A stretch of 64,000 nt of DNA from Phragmites australis (GCF_958298935.1 NC_084932.1:8783501-8847500), one strand, 5' to 3'. Positions 1 to 9,985 are shown, numbered from the stretch's first letter. Notes: generated from the letters alone by a model not told the origin. Made by a program: numbers and translations.

Positions 1-463
1 CGGCTCTGGCGGCACCGTGCCGAGAAGTGGCGCGAGGACTCCCGGCCTGCACCTGGCGACGAGCAGTGCCGACCAAAGCGACGACATCTTGCATCCACCG
101 GCCTTCCGGAGTGTTTGGCGTGGCCTGAATGGGCGGGTGTCTGAGGAGAGCTTGTGCTGCAAGCAACGCGCTCCCTGGGCTGGCCTCACTGAAAGCGAGC
201 CTGCGCCGAGGCGGCACCCGACGTGGTCCAGAGGCGGACCTGGCGGCCGGGGTCCCGACCACCTGCTGGGGGTCAAAAAGTACGTCGGTAGCGGCGGCGG
301 CGCTGATGGGCCCAGCGCCTTGATCCCCTTGGGCGGGAAAAACCGCACGCGTGGATGGCGGCTGCCGCGGGCACGCAGCAGCGACGGGGCTTTCTCGGTC
401 GTGGGGCAGCGTTCCGTTACTGGAAGTGGAGCCGGAACGCTGGAGACGGTGCCCACCGGCCAT
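1..463 (-). CDS. Gag N-terminus of element Z (partial, runs off window)
   Basis: The reading frame starts at the ATG at 463 (MAGGH...), 47 nt inside the primer binding site, and stays open for about 154 codons to the window edge. The protein is rich in Ala, Pro, Gln and Arg and aligns by eye with the Gag N-termini of elements A and B: all share the RRRLAF.EASPGSALLAA block followed by LLRHPP. This stretch lies upstream of the Retrotrans_gag core, which is outside the window. Unlike A and B, I see no stop codon here. Gag would form the cytoplasmic virus-like particle. The call rests on position after the LTR and PBS and on similarity to the two other copies. Confidence 0.75.
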   Translation of the reverse strand, partial: MAGGHRLQRSGSTSSNGTLPHDRESPVAAACPRQPPSTRAVFPAQGDQGAGPISAAAATDVLFDPQQVVGTPAARSASGPRRVPPRRRLAFSEASPGSALLAAQALLRHPPIQATPNTPEGRWMQDVVALVGTARRQVQAGSPRATSRHGAARA

Positions 464-509
464 CTTTTCCTGTGGAGAAAAAAAGTGAAACAAACAATCC
501 AGGGATATT

Positions 510-529
510 CCCCCCTACCTGGCGCGCCA
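510..529 (-). other. Primer binding site of element Z
   Basis: On the minus strand the sequence TGGCGCGCCAGGTAGGGGGG begins two bases (GC) after the LTR end. The same motif at the same 2 nt offset follows the 5' LTRs of elements A and B, which supports a tRNA primer site. I do not assign the tRNA. Confidence 0.75.
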
Positions 530-950
530 GCTGTCGGAGAGTGAACTCCTGTCGCAGGGATCCCGAGAGACCCCTTTTTAGAGATTCGGCCGGGGGGATG
601 ATCCTGGAAAAGCTTGTGTGGGAAATAAGCGGGAACGGAAATAAATGCGATGGCTAGTGGGTACGCCGGGTTTTAGACAGGTTCGGGCCGCACGGAGGCG
701 TAACACCCTACTCCTGTATGAGCGCTATATTTATCCTTGAAGGGGATTCTTCAAGGAGGTATCTGGTTCTAAGAGGAGAACTGTTTACAAAGAGCTTGAG
801 GCTCTTATGTTCCAGCTTAACTTGAGCTGGTTCGAGTGTCTGTCGATCTATCTTTGGCCTGGCTCGCCGGAGATTGTTGGTTATCTGGTCTCTTGGTTGT
901 CTTGTGGTCGGGGGCTGTTGCTCTCTCTTTTAGTGTTCTCCATCCTTTCC

Positions 951-958
951 TTTTATAG
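951..958 (-). promoter_or_regulatory. TATA box of element Z LTR
   Basis: CTATAAAA on the minus strand lies about 420 bp upstream of the LTR 3' end, between the U3 repeat array and the leader. It is the expected promoter of the full-length Z transcript. Confidence 0.6.
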
Positions 959-1448
959 ACGCGCTGACCTCAACATATCCTGAATGGGAAAGAGGGGACG
1001 CGAATGCCAAGGTGCCACGGAGAAAGGCGTAATCATTTCATCTTGGCGAAGTGACAGGGGCGGTGGAGAAATGCGGCGCGCATTCGACCACCAGCCGCTG
1101 CGGAAGCCTCGGGGCGCCATGAAAGGGGCCCACCGGGCAGCCTCAGAGGTGCCCGGTGCGCCCACCCTGTCTTGTTCTTCTGCCAGGGCAGGGTGGCAGG
1201 CCGAGCGCTTCGATTCTGGCAACGTTATCCCGAGGCACCTGGATGAAACGGGACGGGACCCGTGCATTTAATGGACCCACGCCCCCCTGCCAGTGCATGG
1301 CAGGGTCTGACACTGGGGCGTGGGCAGCTGAGAATGTCAGGATGTCAGGATGTCAGACCGCGCGTGCCTATTAAATGCAGCATTGGGCCTTTGACTGGAT
1401 GACACCCTGACGACGGGACCCTTCGGGTCGTTGAATGATCTTGCGCGA

Positions 1449-1868
1449 ACCTTCGGGGAACCGAGTCCTCGGGGGCTACCACGTGCAGCCCCGAGCACTC
1501 GAGTGAGACCTTCGGGGAACCGAGTCCTCGGGGGCTGCCACGTGCAGCCCCGAGCACTCTCTTCCGAGCACTCGAGTGAGACCTTCGGGGAACCGAGTCC
1601 TCGGGGGCTGCCACGTGCAGCCCCGAGCACTCTCTCCCGAGCACTTTGGTGGGACCTTCGGGGCACCGAGTCCTCGGGGGCTGCCACGTGCAGCCCCGAG
1701 CACTCTCTCCCGAGCACTTCGGTGGGACCTTCGGGGCACGAGTCCTCGGGGGCTGCCACGTGCAGCCCCGAGCACTCTCTCCCGAGCACTTCGGTGGGAC
1801 CTTCGGGGCACCGAGTCCTCGGGGGCTGCCACGTGCAGCCCCGAGCACTCTCTCCCGAGCACTTCGTT
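1449..1868 (-). repeat. U3 tandem array of about 72 bp units with G-box palindromes
   Basis: There are about six head-to-tail units of roughly 59-74 bp. Each holds an inverted repeat of CTCGGGGGCTG and CAGCCCCGAG around a CACGTG core, plus a second spacer rich in CCGAGCAC. The CACGTG cores are near 1480, 1539, 1611, 1683, 1756 and 1829. CACGTG is the canonical plant G-box bound by bZIP and bHLH factors. The array sits upstream of the LTR TATA box, so it is placed like an enhancer. Confidence 0.85.
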
Positions 1869-2046
1869 CTTAGTATTTGGGCCCTGCAGATCATCGGGGA
1901 ACTAGGGTGCTCGGGAACCAGAGGCGGCGGCCCCGAGCACCTTCTCCCGGGACTTAGCTTTTTCTTACCTTGCAGGGTGGTGACATGTGGTGGATGGCCG
2001 GCCTGGCCTCGGGACTTAGGGACCCCTGGTTCTGAATACACCGACA

Positions 2047-2285
2047 GACATTCTCAGGGCATTTATAGTATCCATACAGGAGTAGGGTGTTACGCCTCCG
2101 TGCGTACCGAACCTGTCTAAACCCTAGTGCATTTACTTCGTTCCGCACTAGATCATTCCACCCCACCAGCCATCGCATTTATACCCATTTATTTCTCCGA
2201 CAAACATATTCAGGATCATCCCCCCGGCCGAATCTATAAAATGGAGTCCCTCAGGATCCCTGCGACAGGAGTTAACCCTCTGACA
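2047..2285 (+). repeat. 5' LTR of element A, 3' portion only
   Basis: This matches 14787-15022 and 16671-16906 nearly base for base, starting at GACATTCTCAGGGC and ending CCTCTGACA. It contains the R/U5 leader only. The U3 part lies left of element Z, which interrupted this LTR. Confidence 0.85.
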
Positions 2286-2287
2286 GC

Positions 2288-2307
2288 TGGCGCACTAGGT
2301 AGGGAGG
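2288..2307 (+). other. Primer binding site of element A
   Basis: TGGCGCACTAGGTAGGGAGG begins two bases after the LTR end. It differs from the Z and B motif at a few positions (CACT in place of CGCC), in keeping with an older copy. Confidence 0.7.
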
Positions 2308-2350
2308 AAGCATCCCTGAATTTGTTTGTTTGTTTTCTCCTGCAGAAAAA

Positions 2351-3795
2351 ATGGCCAGCGGTCATTGTCTCTAGCGCTCCGGCTCCAGCTCCAGTGAGGA
2401 AATGGAGCCCCTCGCTCAGGAGGCCCCAGTCGCTGCTGCGTCCCAACAGCAGCCACGATCTGCACGCACGATGTTCCCCTCTCAAGGGGACCAGGGCGCT
2501 GGGTCCAGCAGGGCCATCGCCGCCGTCGCCGGTGCACCATCCAACCCCCAGCAGGTGGCCGAAACTCTTGCCGCCAGGTCCGCATCTAGACAGCACCGGG
2601 CGTCGCTCCGGCGTAGGCTCGCCTTCGGCGAGGCCAGTCCCGGGAGCGCGTTGCTTGCGGCGCACGCTCTCCTCAGGCACCCGCCAGTCCAGGCGGCGGG
2701 GGAAACCCCGAAGGGCCACTAGCTCCAGGAAGTAGCCGCCCTAGTCGGCACGGCCCACCGCCAGGTGCTGGCCGAAAGTTCCCGCGCCACCTCACAGTGC
2801 GGCACCACTAAGACCGGCCCATCATCAGGTGGCGGTTGCACTGGCCGGGGGGCCTCCAAGCGGAGCGCTGGCCCCCTGGCCACTACCGGAGCCTAGGACC
2901 TCCGCTTGCACCTCAATGAGCGGAGGGGCATCGAAGACGCGTGCGTCACCTTCAAGCGCCAGCGGGAGACCCGGCAGGAGGCTGAAGCCGAGGACCAGGC
3001 CTCCTCTTTGCCGGCCCATGATCGCCGGGGCTCCCCGGCTCGCCGGCGTTCACCGCCCAAGGGCGCTGCCCGTGCCGCAGGGTACAGCACCGGTTGTCGT
3101 GCCTTCACCAGTGAGCTCTGCCGGGTCAAATGGCCCACCAAGTTCCGCCCCGAGTTACCGGAGAAGTACGACGGGTCCATCGACCCCGTCGAGTTCCTCC
3201 AGATATACACCACCGCTGTCCAAGCAGCTGGCGGCAGCGAAAAGGTGATGGCTAACTACTTTCATGTCGCCTTGAGGGGCTCTGCCCGCTCTTGGCTTAT
3301 GAACTTACCCCCAGGATCTATCAGCTCTTGGGATGATCTTTGCCACCAGTTTGTGGCTAACTTTCAGGGCACATTTACCCGCCCCGGCCTGGAGTGCGAC
3401 CTCCACACCGTCAAGCAGCAGGAGGGGGACATGCTATGGCACTTTATTCAGCGCTTCAGCTAGGTCCGCAACACCATCCCACGGGTAGGATAACCCCCCA
3501 CGCTATCATTGTCGTGTTTCGGCAGGGCGTCCGCGACGAGCGGATGCTCGAGAAGTTAGGCACGCACGAGGTCAAAACCACTGCGGAACTTTTCACGCTA
3601 GCCGACAAGTGCACCAAAGCGGCGAAAGCTCGGGCGTGGCACGTTCCGCGCCGTGAGCACCCCGCCGTCGATCAACCAGGTCCTTCCCGCTTGGACAGGC
3701 GGGAAAAGAAAAAGAGAAGGAGGCGCAAGGCTGTCCCTGTCGAGCCAGCCCAGGGCCACGCCCGTGGGCAGGCCCAGGAACCTGACCGCCGGTAA
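2351..3795 (+). pseudogene. gag of element A (broken)
   Basis: The frame starts at the ATG at 2351 (MASGH) after the PBS. An Ala/Arg-rich N-terminus is followed by a Retrotrans_gag-type core around 3120-3640: WPTKFRPELPEKYDGS, then F.Q.Y..AV.AAGG, SARSWL and LPPGSISSWDDL. Gag packages the element RNA. Breaks: TAG near 2372, at 2720 and at 2894; TAG at 3461 where element B has CAG; and about 5 extra bases near 3487-3491 that shift the frame, so the second half (HAIIVVFRQGVRDERMLEKL) continues in another frame into pol. The TAG at 2894 also occurs at the same codon in element B. Confidence 0.8.
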
Positions 3796-4848
3796 GCACA
3801 CCGGGTGGCCACCGACAGACGGCCTGCGCCCGCGAGGGCTCCGGCCCGAGCCCCTCCTACGGCTCCGGCTCCGGCAAGGGCCCCCGCTCCTGCGGGGCCT
3901 GAGCCGGGGAAGTGGTGCCCGATTCACCAGACCAGGTAGCATGACCTCACGGAGTGCCGCACGGTCAAGGGCCTCATCGAGCAGCGCCAAAGGGACCGCG
4001 AGGAGCCCCGCAGGGGTGGCGACGATGGAGCCGCCCCCAGCAACCCAGAGCTCGGCTTCCAAGAGCCTGAGCACACCGTCGCCTTCATCGATGGAGGCGC
4101 GTACACGCCCTCCTCCCGCCGCAGTGTCAAGACCATGCGGCGCGAGGTGTGCTCGGCGACCCCGAGTGAAGAGGCCGTAAGGCCCCTGAAGTGGTCGGAC
4201 GCCCCGATCACGTTCAGCTTGGCCGACCACCCCACCAGTACTGCAGGCGTGGGGCGACTACCCCTGGTACTGTCCCCCACCATCTGCAATGTGAAGGTCA
4301 GCAGAGTGCTGATAGATGGGGGCGCAGGTCTTAACCTCCTCTCCAAAGAGGCTTTCGAGAAGCTGTAGGTGCCCTCCAAGCGCCTAAAGCCGTCGCTCTC
4401 ATTTTGCGGGGTGACACCCAGGCACTCCCTGCCCCTCGGGCAGGTCGAGTTGCCCGTGACATTCGGGAGCCGGGACAACTTCCGGACGGAGAGCGTCATC
4501 TTCGACGTCGTGGAGCTCCCCCTCCCCTACAACGCCATCCTCGGGCGCCTGGCGCTCGCTCAGTTCATGGTGGTCACGCACTATGTGTACCTCACGGTTA
4601 AGATGCCAGGCCCAGCGGGCCCCATCTCCTTGTCCACCGAGACCAGCAGTGCCGTCTCCTGCGCTGAGCAGTTATACTCGGCCTTGGTCTCAGCTCGGGC
4701 CGAAGTCGAAGGTCGTCCAGGGGGACCGGGACCCTCTTCATCCAAACCCCGACTCGCTGCCGATGCCTCCGTTCCCACGAAGGAGGTCGTGGTGGGCGAA
4801 GACGCCTCCCAGGTCGTCCGAATCGGCGGTGACCTGGGCGGCAAATAG
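3796..4848 (+). pseudogene. Zinc-knuckle-like region and aspartic protease of element A (broken)
   Basis: A short Cys/His cluster (WCPIH...HDL.EC, about 3913-3960) resembles the nucleic-acid-binding end of Gag. It carries a TAG at 3937 where B has Trp. The protease domain follows: R.LIDGGAGLNLLS near 4303-4347 holds the catalytic Asp in the DGG form usual for Tat elements, and YNAILGR near 4528 is the second conserved protease motif. A TAG at 4366 replaces a Gln codon that is intact in B. The region ends at a TAG (4846) that B shares. The protease would cut the Gag-Pol polyprotein. Confidence 0.78.
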
Positions 4849-5685
4849 GAAAGCGCGCTCGTCGCCTTCCTTTGGGCTAACATTGACGTGTTTGCATGGC
4901 AGCCGTCCGATATGCCCGGGATCCCTAGGGAGGTGATCAAGCACCACCTGGCTGTGCGCTCGGACGCACGCCCGGTGAAGCAGAAGGTCCGGCGGCAGGC
5001 GCCCGAGCGCCAGGAGTTCATCTGGGAGCAAGTCAGTAAGCTCCTTGATGCCGGATTCATCCGAGAAGTCCTCCACCTCGAGTGGCTGGCGAACCCAGTT
5101 ATCGTCCCGAAGGCCAACGGCAAGCTCCGCATGTGCGTGGACTACACCGATCTAAACAAGGCTTGCCCCAAAGATCCTTTTCCTTTGCCCCGCATAGATC
5201 AGATTGTAGATACAACCGTGGGATGTGATCTTTTGTGTTTTTTAGATGCAAACTCTGGTTATCACCAGATTCACATGGCCATAGAGGATGAAGAAAAAAC
5301 TGCTTTTACCACTCCGGTAGGGACTTATTGCTATGTATCGATGCCTTTTGGTTTGCGCAACGCTGGGTCTTCTTTCCAGCGCGCTATCCGCATCACCCTT
5401 GATTCACATGTTGGCCGCAACGTCAAGGCCTACATCGACGATCTCGTGGTCAAATCCCAAGACCGCGCCACCCTGCTCGAAGATCTTGCCGAGACTTTCA
5501 ACAGTCTCCGCACTACCCGCTTGAAGCTCAACCCCGAGAAGTGCGTCTTCGGGGTGCCTGCGGGCAAGCTCCTCAGTTTCTTGGTCTCTAGTCGAGGGAT
5601 CGAGGCCAATCCAGAGAAGATCCGGGCCATCAAGCAGATGCGACCCCCGGCTCGACTCAAGGAGGTTCAACGTCTCGCCGGCTGA
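4849..5685 (+). pseudogene. Reverse transcriptase of element A
   Basis: A Gypsy-type reverse transcriptase with its motifs in order: ANIDVFAW, VRRQ.PER, VPKANGKLRMCVDYTDLNK, FLDANSGYHQI, PFGLRNAGSSFQ, AYIDDLVV (the catalytic Asp pair, about 5434-5439) and LNPEKC.FG. It would copy element RNA into cDNA in the particle. The domain is open from the shared TAG at 4846 to a TGA at 5683 (LAG stop MAALG). The TGA most likely replaced CGA (Arg), and it is also present in element B. The frame on both sides of these stops is the same, so they are point changes, not indels. Confidence 0.85.
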
Positions 5686-6420
5686 ATGGCGGCCCTCGGG
5701 CGCTTCATCTCCAAACTTGGGGAGCGAGGACTCCCCCTCTTCAAGCTTCTGAAGAAGACCGGTCGTTTCGACTGGACGCCGGAGGCCAAGCAGGCCTTCC
5801 GCAATCTGAAGAAGTACCTCACCTCGCCACCCATACTGGTGGCCCCCTCCGAGGGCGAGCCACTACTGCTCTACGTATCGGCCACTCCTCAGGTCGTGAG
5901 CATGGTACTGGTGGTGGAGCGCGATGAGTGCTCGGGGCAAGATGCTAGGTCCCAGCTCCCGATCGCCCTCGAGCACTCCCCCGTCCTCGCGGCTCCCCCC
6001 GAGCAAGGGGTCGAGCCCGAGCACTTGGCTCCTCCTGACCAGGGAGTCGAGCCCGAGCACCCGGCCAACCCCGACCACATCGCCGAGCTCGGGGGCTGTA
6101 ACAGGCCCTCGGGTGAAGCCGTAGTCCGGGCCCACCGGATACAGCGACCGGTGTACTTCGTTAGTGAAATCCTCTGGGAGGCCAAGACAAGGTACCCCCA
6201 AGCCTAGAAGTTGCTCTACGCCATGCTCATTGCTTCCCGGAAGCTGCGCCACTACTTCTAGGAGCACAAGGTCTCGGTGGTTACCACGTACCCACTGGGG
6301 CCCATCCTTCGGAACGGAGAAGGCACCGGGCGCGTCGTCAAGTGGGCAGTGGAGCTGGCGGAGTTCGACCTGCACTTTGTCAGCCGCCATGCGATCAAAA
6401 GCCAGGCGCTCTCTGACTTC
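5686..6420 (+). pseudogene. First (retroviral-type) RNase H of element A, with low-complexity insert
   Basis: The region continues the reverse transcriptase frame: LGRFISKLGERGLPLFKLLKK, F.WTPEAKQAF, then the LLLYVSATPQVVSMVLV strand and QRPVYFVSE. A Glu/Pro-rich insert of about 65 residues (about 5920-6120, with repeated GVEPEH.A.PDQ) separates two strands that are normally close; B has a similar insert. Stops at 6205 and 6259 (both TAG where B has CAG) break the end. It then runs into [14 protein letters not shown] connection sequence. The domain would degrade the RNA strand of RNA/DNA hybrids, but may have become redundant in Tat elements that carry a second RNase H. Confidence 0.72.
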
Positions 6421-6960
6421 GTGGCAGAATGGACACCTGTCCCTGAGGTCGTCCAAGAAGAAATCTCCACATATCCCGGGCACGATGCGCCCGGGTACTG
6501 GATTATGCACTTCGACGGTTCCCTGATGCTGAAAGGGGCGGGGGCCGGAGTGGTTCTCACCTCCCGAACGGGTGAAGAACTCCGGTACGTCGTGCAGCTG
6601 CAGTTCCGCGCAACCAACAACATGGAGGAATATGAGGGCCTCATCGCCGGCCTCCGAGCCGCGGTGGGCCTCGAGATTTGTCGCCTCCTGGTCAAGGGAG
6701 ACTCCCAGCTGGTGGTCAACCAGTTATCGAAAGAATATCAGTGCACGGATCCTCAAATGGCAGCGTACGTGGCGACAGTCAGGAAGCTGGAGAGGCACTT
6801 CGACGGCCTAGAGCTGCGGGACATCTCTTGCCGCGACAATGCTCCGGCCGATGACCTTTCTCGCCTGGCCTCCTCCCGTGCGCACGTCCCTGCCGGAGTC
6901 TTTGAAGAAAGACTTACACGGCCTTTCGTCCTGCCTGCCGAACAGGACGAAGGGGAAACC
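6421..6960 (+). pseudogene. Second (archaeal-like) RNase H of element A
   Basis: An RNase HI-type domain: MHFDGSL.LKGAGAGVVL, then NNMEEYEGLIAGLRAA, LLVKGDSQLVVNQL and DNAPADDLSRLAS, which give the usual Asp-Glu-Asp-Asp set. This extra domain between the connection region and integrase marks Tat elements, where it has been described as an acquired archaeal-like (aRNH) domain. The domain itself has no stop here; the open stretch is 6277-7317. B carries the same domain with one TAG. Confidence 0.82.
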
Positions 6961-8304
6961 TCGAGCTCAATTCAGGGGACCCCGGTGGTGCCCTCAGTGG
7001 GAAGCCCCGACAGGGTGCCGCCGTCCAGCGAGTGCGCTACGCTTGCTGGCAGTTCTCAAGATGCCTCGTGGATGGACGAGATCCGAGGGTACTTGAAGGA
7101 AAAGTTCCTCCCCGGGGATGATGCCTCTGCCGAAAGAGTTGCTCGGCAGTCCAAATGCTATGCCATAGTAGATGGGGATCTCTACCGGCGTGGCGCAGGC
7201 GGCATCCTCCTGAAATGCATCACCCGGGCAGAAGGCGGCGAGCTTCTCACTGAGGTCCACGAGGGCGAGTGCGGTGGCAATGCATCGTTCCGCACGTTGG
7301 TCGGGAAGGCCTTCTGACAAGGTTTCTACTGGCCTACAGCCCTCCAGGATGCTTCTGAGCTGGTTCGGCGCTGCAGGGCGTGCCAGTTTCACGCAAAGCA
7401 GATTCACCAGCCAGCTCAGGCTCTTCAAACCATCCCCCTGTCATGGCCTTTCGCGGTCTGGGGGTTGGACATTCTGGGTCCATTCCCCCGAGCAATCGGG
7501 GGCTATGAGTACCTCTACGTCGCCATCGACAAGTTCACCAAGTGGCCGGAGGCGGTTCCAGTCATCAAGGTGACCAAGAACACGGCGCTCTAGTTTATCC
7601 GCGGTATCACCAGTCGCTTCGGTGTCCCGAACCAGATTGTCACCGACAATGGCACTCAGTTCACAAGTGCCCAGTTCAGGGACTACTGCGTGGACCTCGG
7701 CATCAAGCTCTGCTTCGCCTCCGTCACTCATCCTCGGAGCAATGGGCAGGTCAAGCGTGCCAACGTGGAGATACTGAAGGGGCTCAAAATCCGGACCTAC
7801 AACGTGCTCGGAAAGCACGGGAAAGGGTGGATCGACGAGCTGCCTGCCATGCTATGGGCCAATCGGACCACGCCAAGTCGCGCTACTGGGGAGACTCCTT
7901 TCTTCCTTGTGTCCAGCGCTGAGGCGGTCCTCCCCTCTGAGCTCACTCTAGGCTCCCCTCGGGTGCATGCCTACTTTGAAGGCGAACAGGAACAGCAGAG
8001 GCGTGACGACGTGGACTACTTGGAAGAGCGCCGGCGGCGTGCCACCGTCCGAGCAGCCCGCTACTAGCAAAGCCTGCGACGCTATCATCAGCGTCACATC
8101 CGGACCCGATCTCTCGAGGTGGGGGATCTAGTTCTCCGACACGTCCAATCGCGCGAAGGAAGGAATAAACTGTCCCCTATGTGGGAAGGCCCCTTTACCG
8201 TGATCGGTGTCCCGCGAGAAGGCTCCTTCCGGTTGCCTGCAGGGGACGGGTAGCCGCTCCCCAATGCGTGGAACATCGAGCACCTGCGCAAGTTCTTCCC
8301 GTAG
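6961..8304 (+). pseudogene. Integrase of element A (catalytic Glu lost)
   Basis: After a linker comes the HHCC-type zinc region (HEGECGG...CRACQFHAKQIHQ), then the catalytic core: WGLDILGPFP with the first Asp, TDNGTQFTS with the second, and NGQVKRAN where family members have NGQVERAN. The catalytic Glu is Lys (AAG at 7753); element B keeps Glu. The C-terminal part ends LRKFFP and TAG at 8302. Stops: TGA 7315 (Trp codon in B), TAG 7591, TAG 8065 and TAG 8251 (all CAG in B). No chromodomain follows, as expected for Tat. Integrase would insert the cDNA; this copy should be inactive. Confidence 0.85.
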
Positions 8305-9898
8305 ATGGCATGTATGCGTGCTCAGGTCAACCAGGCCGGGGGCTTCCCCCCCCCCACCCAAGTTGACCGGGGGCTACCACTAACCGGGTGAGTCACCCAG
8401 TCTTGTAAAAATTGTCAATACAATATGTATATCAATGTGCAGTTCTTATGTCAAGTTTCATTTTTCTAGATTCCATATGTTTAATCTGTCTGGTGAGATG
8501 CTCAATTGTGCGAGAAAAGTTTGCTCTCTCATTTTCCCCGTTGGTAAAAGAATCCCGATCGGTATGCGCACGGGCAGTTTCCGCTGACTTACATCTGTCG
8601 TGGTAGGCTGTGGTGTTCGGTGTCGTGGCAATCTCCCGGGCATCACTGAGTCCCTGGGGTTCCCGGGTAATCCTATCGCTCGAGCAAAGAGTAGTCCGAA
8701 GCCTAGGCCCCAGGGGCGGGCTGTCGGTGCTCGGTCTGGTCTGTCATACCTAGGCACCACCGAACCATAGGACCTCTGGGTTATGCCACTGCCTGTATAG
8801 TCCGCCGGTCTGGGTATTCGAGAGGTCTTGGGTAAAAAACGAGAGCAGTCTATAATGAGTACCGCACTAACAGAGCGCACCAAGCAAAGAATCTTTCTAT
8901 TTTTCTCGAAGTCACAGATCGACAATCAAAAGCAAAAGTAGCTCAACCGCGAGGGCCTCAGTACCCAGGTCGTTGCTCGGCCCTAGGGGTCCTCAGGTGG
9001 TCCTACCGCTCGGGCACGAGTGGTCGGGATCGCCTGGTCCCGGGCTCCCCATGCACCCCAAGTGCTCGGGCGCCCCAGCCACAGGAACTAAGTTCCCGGG
9101 CACCCCGAGCTCGGAGCGCATGCCTCTCCTGGATCGGTCGGCCGAAAAGCTGACAGATGTCCGGTGAGTGGTTAAATTCATAACGAATTTTACAGTCATT
9201 AATATATTGTTCCCGAGTCATCCTCGGGGCCCTTGTATTCTAATCTGTTCGGCGAGATGGTCTCCTCACGCACAAAACCCTGCCACATGTCCGCTTTTCC
9301 CGGAACGACAGAACAGACAGTAGAAAGGTTTACCGTACATGCGGCAATACCTGACCGAAGTCTTTCATGGTGGTCGTGGTGTTCAGTCCGCTTAAAAGGA
9401 CCCTGGCACTACCGAGCCTCTAGGGTTCTTGGGTTATCTCACCGCTCGAGCTGCTCGAGCGGTCGGGAGCCTAGACCCTGGGGGCGGCCTGTTGGTGCTC
9501 GGTCCGGTCCGTCCTAGCCCGGGCACCACCAAACCGTCGGGACTCTTGGTCACATTTCCGCCCGCACGTGTCTCCAGTTTACCTGTTTGAGTGGTCGCAG
9601 AATGGAAAAATGTTCACTGGTCGTGGCGTGCTCCGTGCTGGATCGATCTATCTCCCGAGCAAGGAAGTTCGTGCCTTTGTCTTTTGACTTAGCCGCTGCG
9701 GACTCACGAGGGCTCGGGGGGCTGAACGCGCAGAGAAGGCCTCACTACTCGGCGATGAGTGGTCGGGGCAACTTCATTCTCGGGGAGGGAAAGGTCAGGC
9801 TCGGTCTGACTGAGTACTCCTCGGGACATCAAGTGAAAAGAACAGAAACTTCATCAAGCACTTAGAAGAACACTGGAGTTGCGACCCCAAAGAAAGGC
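8305..9898. other. Spacer between pol and antisense gene of element A
   Basis: About 1.6 kb without a convincing reading frame. It holds two diverged direct repeats (about 8623-8770 and 9375-9536), each with a CGGTGCTCGGTCYGGTC-type core next to GGCACCACC, and a related shorter block near 8970-9060. Element B has the same repeats in the matching place. The gag-pol and antisense transcripts converge here, so 3' ends of both may lie in it. Confidence 0.55.
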
Positions 9899-9904
9899 TT
9901 TATT
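9899..9904 (-). terminator. Polyadenylation signal of the A antisense gene
   Basis: AATAAA on the minus strand lies about 85 bp past the antisense stop codon, followed by AAGCCTTTCTTTGGGG. Element B conserves the same tail (AGAAGCCTTTCTTTGGG at about 31261-31279). Confidence 0.55.
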
Positions 9905-9985
9905 ATATTTACAAGAAAGGACAGCTATTCTGAGGGATCACTCCCATATTTACAACAAGTCAAAGAAAAAGAAAATTACAAAAGC

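Larger units (their letters stand above)
1..2046 (-). mobile_element. Gypsy retrotransposon Z, 5' end (Tat-like, minus strand)
   Basis: This is the 5' end of an LTR retrotransposon read on the minus strand: a complete 5' LTR (532-2046), a primer binding site just inside it, and the start of gag running off the left edge. The LTR begins TGTCGGTG and ends CCGACA in its own orientation. Immediately to the right lies the 3' part of the LTR of element A, which resumes at GACAT (2047). The intact A LTR copies read continuously through this point, so Z inserted into the 5' LTR of A. GACAT is the predicted 5 bp target duplication, but its other copy would be left of the window. The gag start is open, so Z is probably the youngest element here. 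Confidence 0.85.
532..2046 (-). repeat. 5' LTR of element Z
   Basis: The LTR is 1,515 bp. Reading the minus strand, it starts TGTCGGTG at 2046, has a U3 with a tandem array (about 1449-1868), a TATA box at 951-958, a transcribed leader containing the block that reads on the plus strand as CGGAGGCGTAACACCCTACT, and ends CTCTCCGACA at 532. The R/U5 part is clearly related to the LTRs of A and B, while U3 differs in its repeats. Confidence 0.85.

Noticed and set aside
17..544. Plus-strand open frame of 175 codons
   Set aside because: It is the antisense shadow of the Gag frame of element Z and crosses the PBS and LTR end.
1449..1868. A CRISPR-like array
   Set aside because: The units are contiguous tandem copies with no unique spacers, inside a plant LTR.
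1337..2120. Several long open frames on both strands in the Z LTR
   Set aside because: They are made by the 72 bp tandem repeat, which is open in many frames; no known domain.
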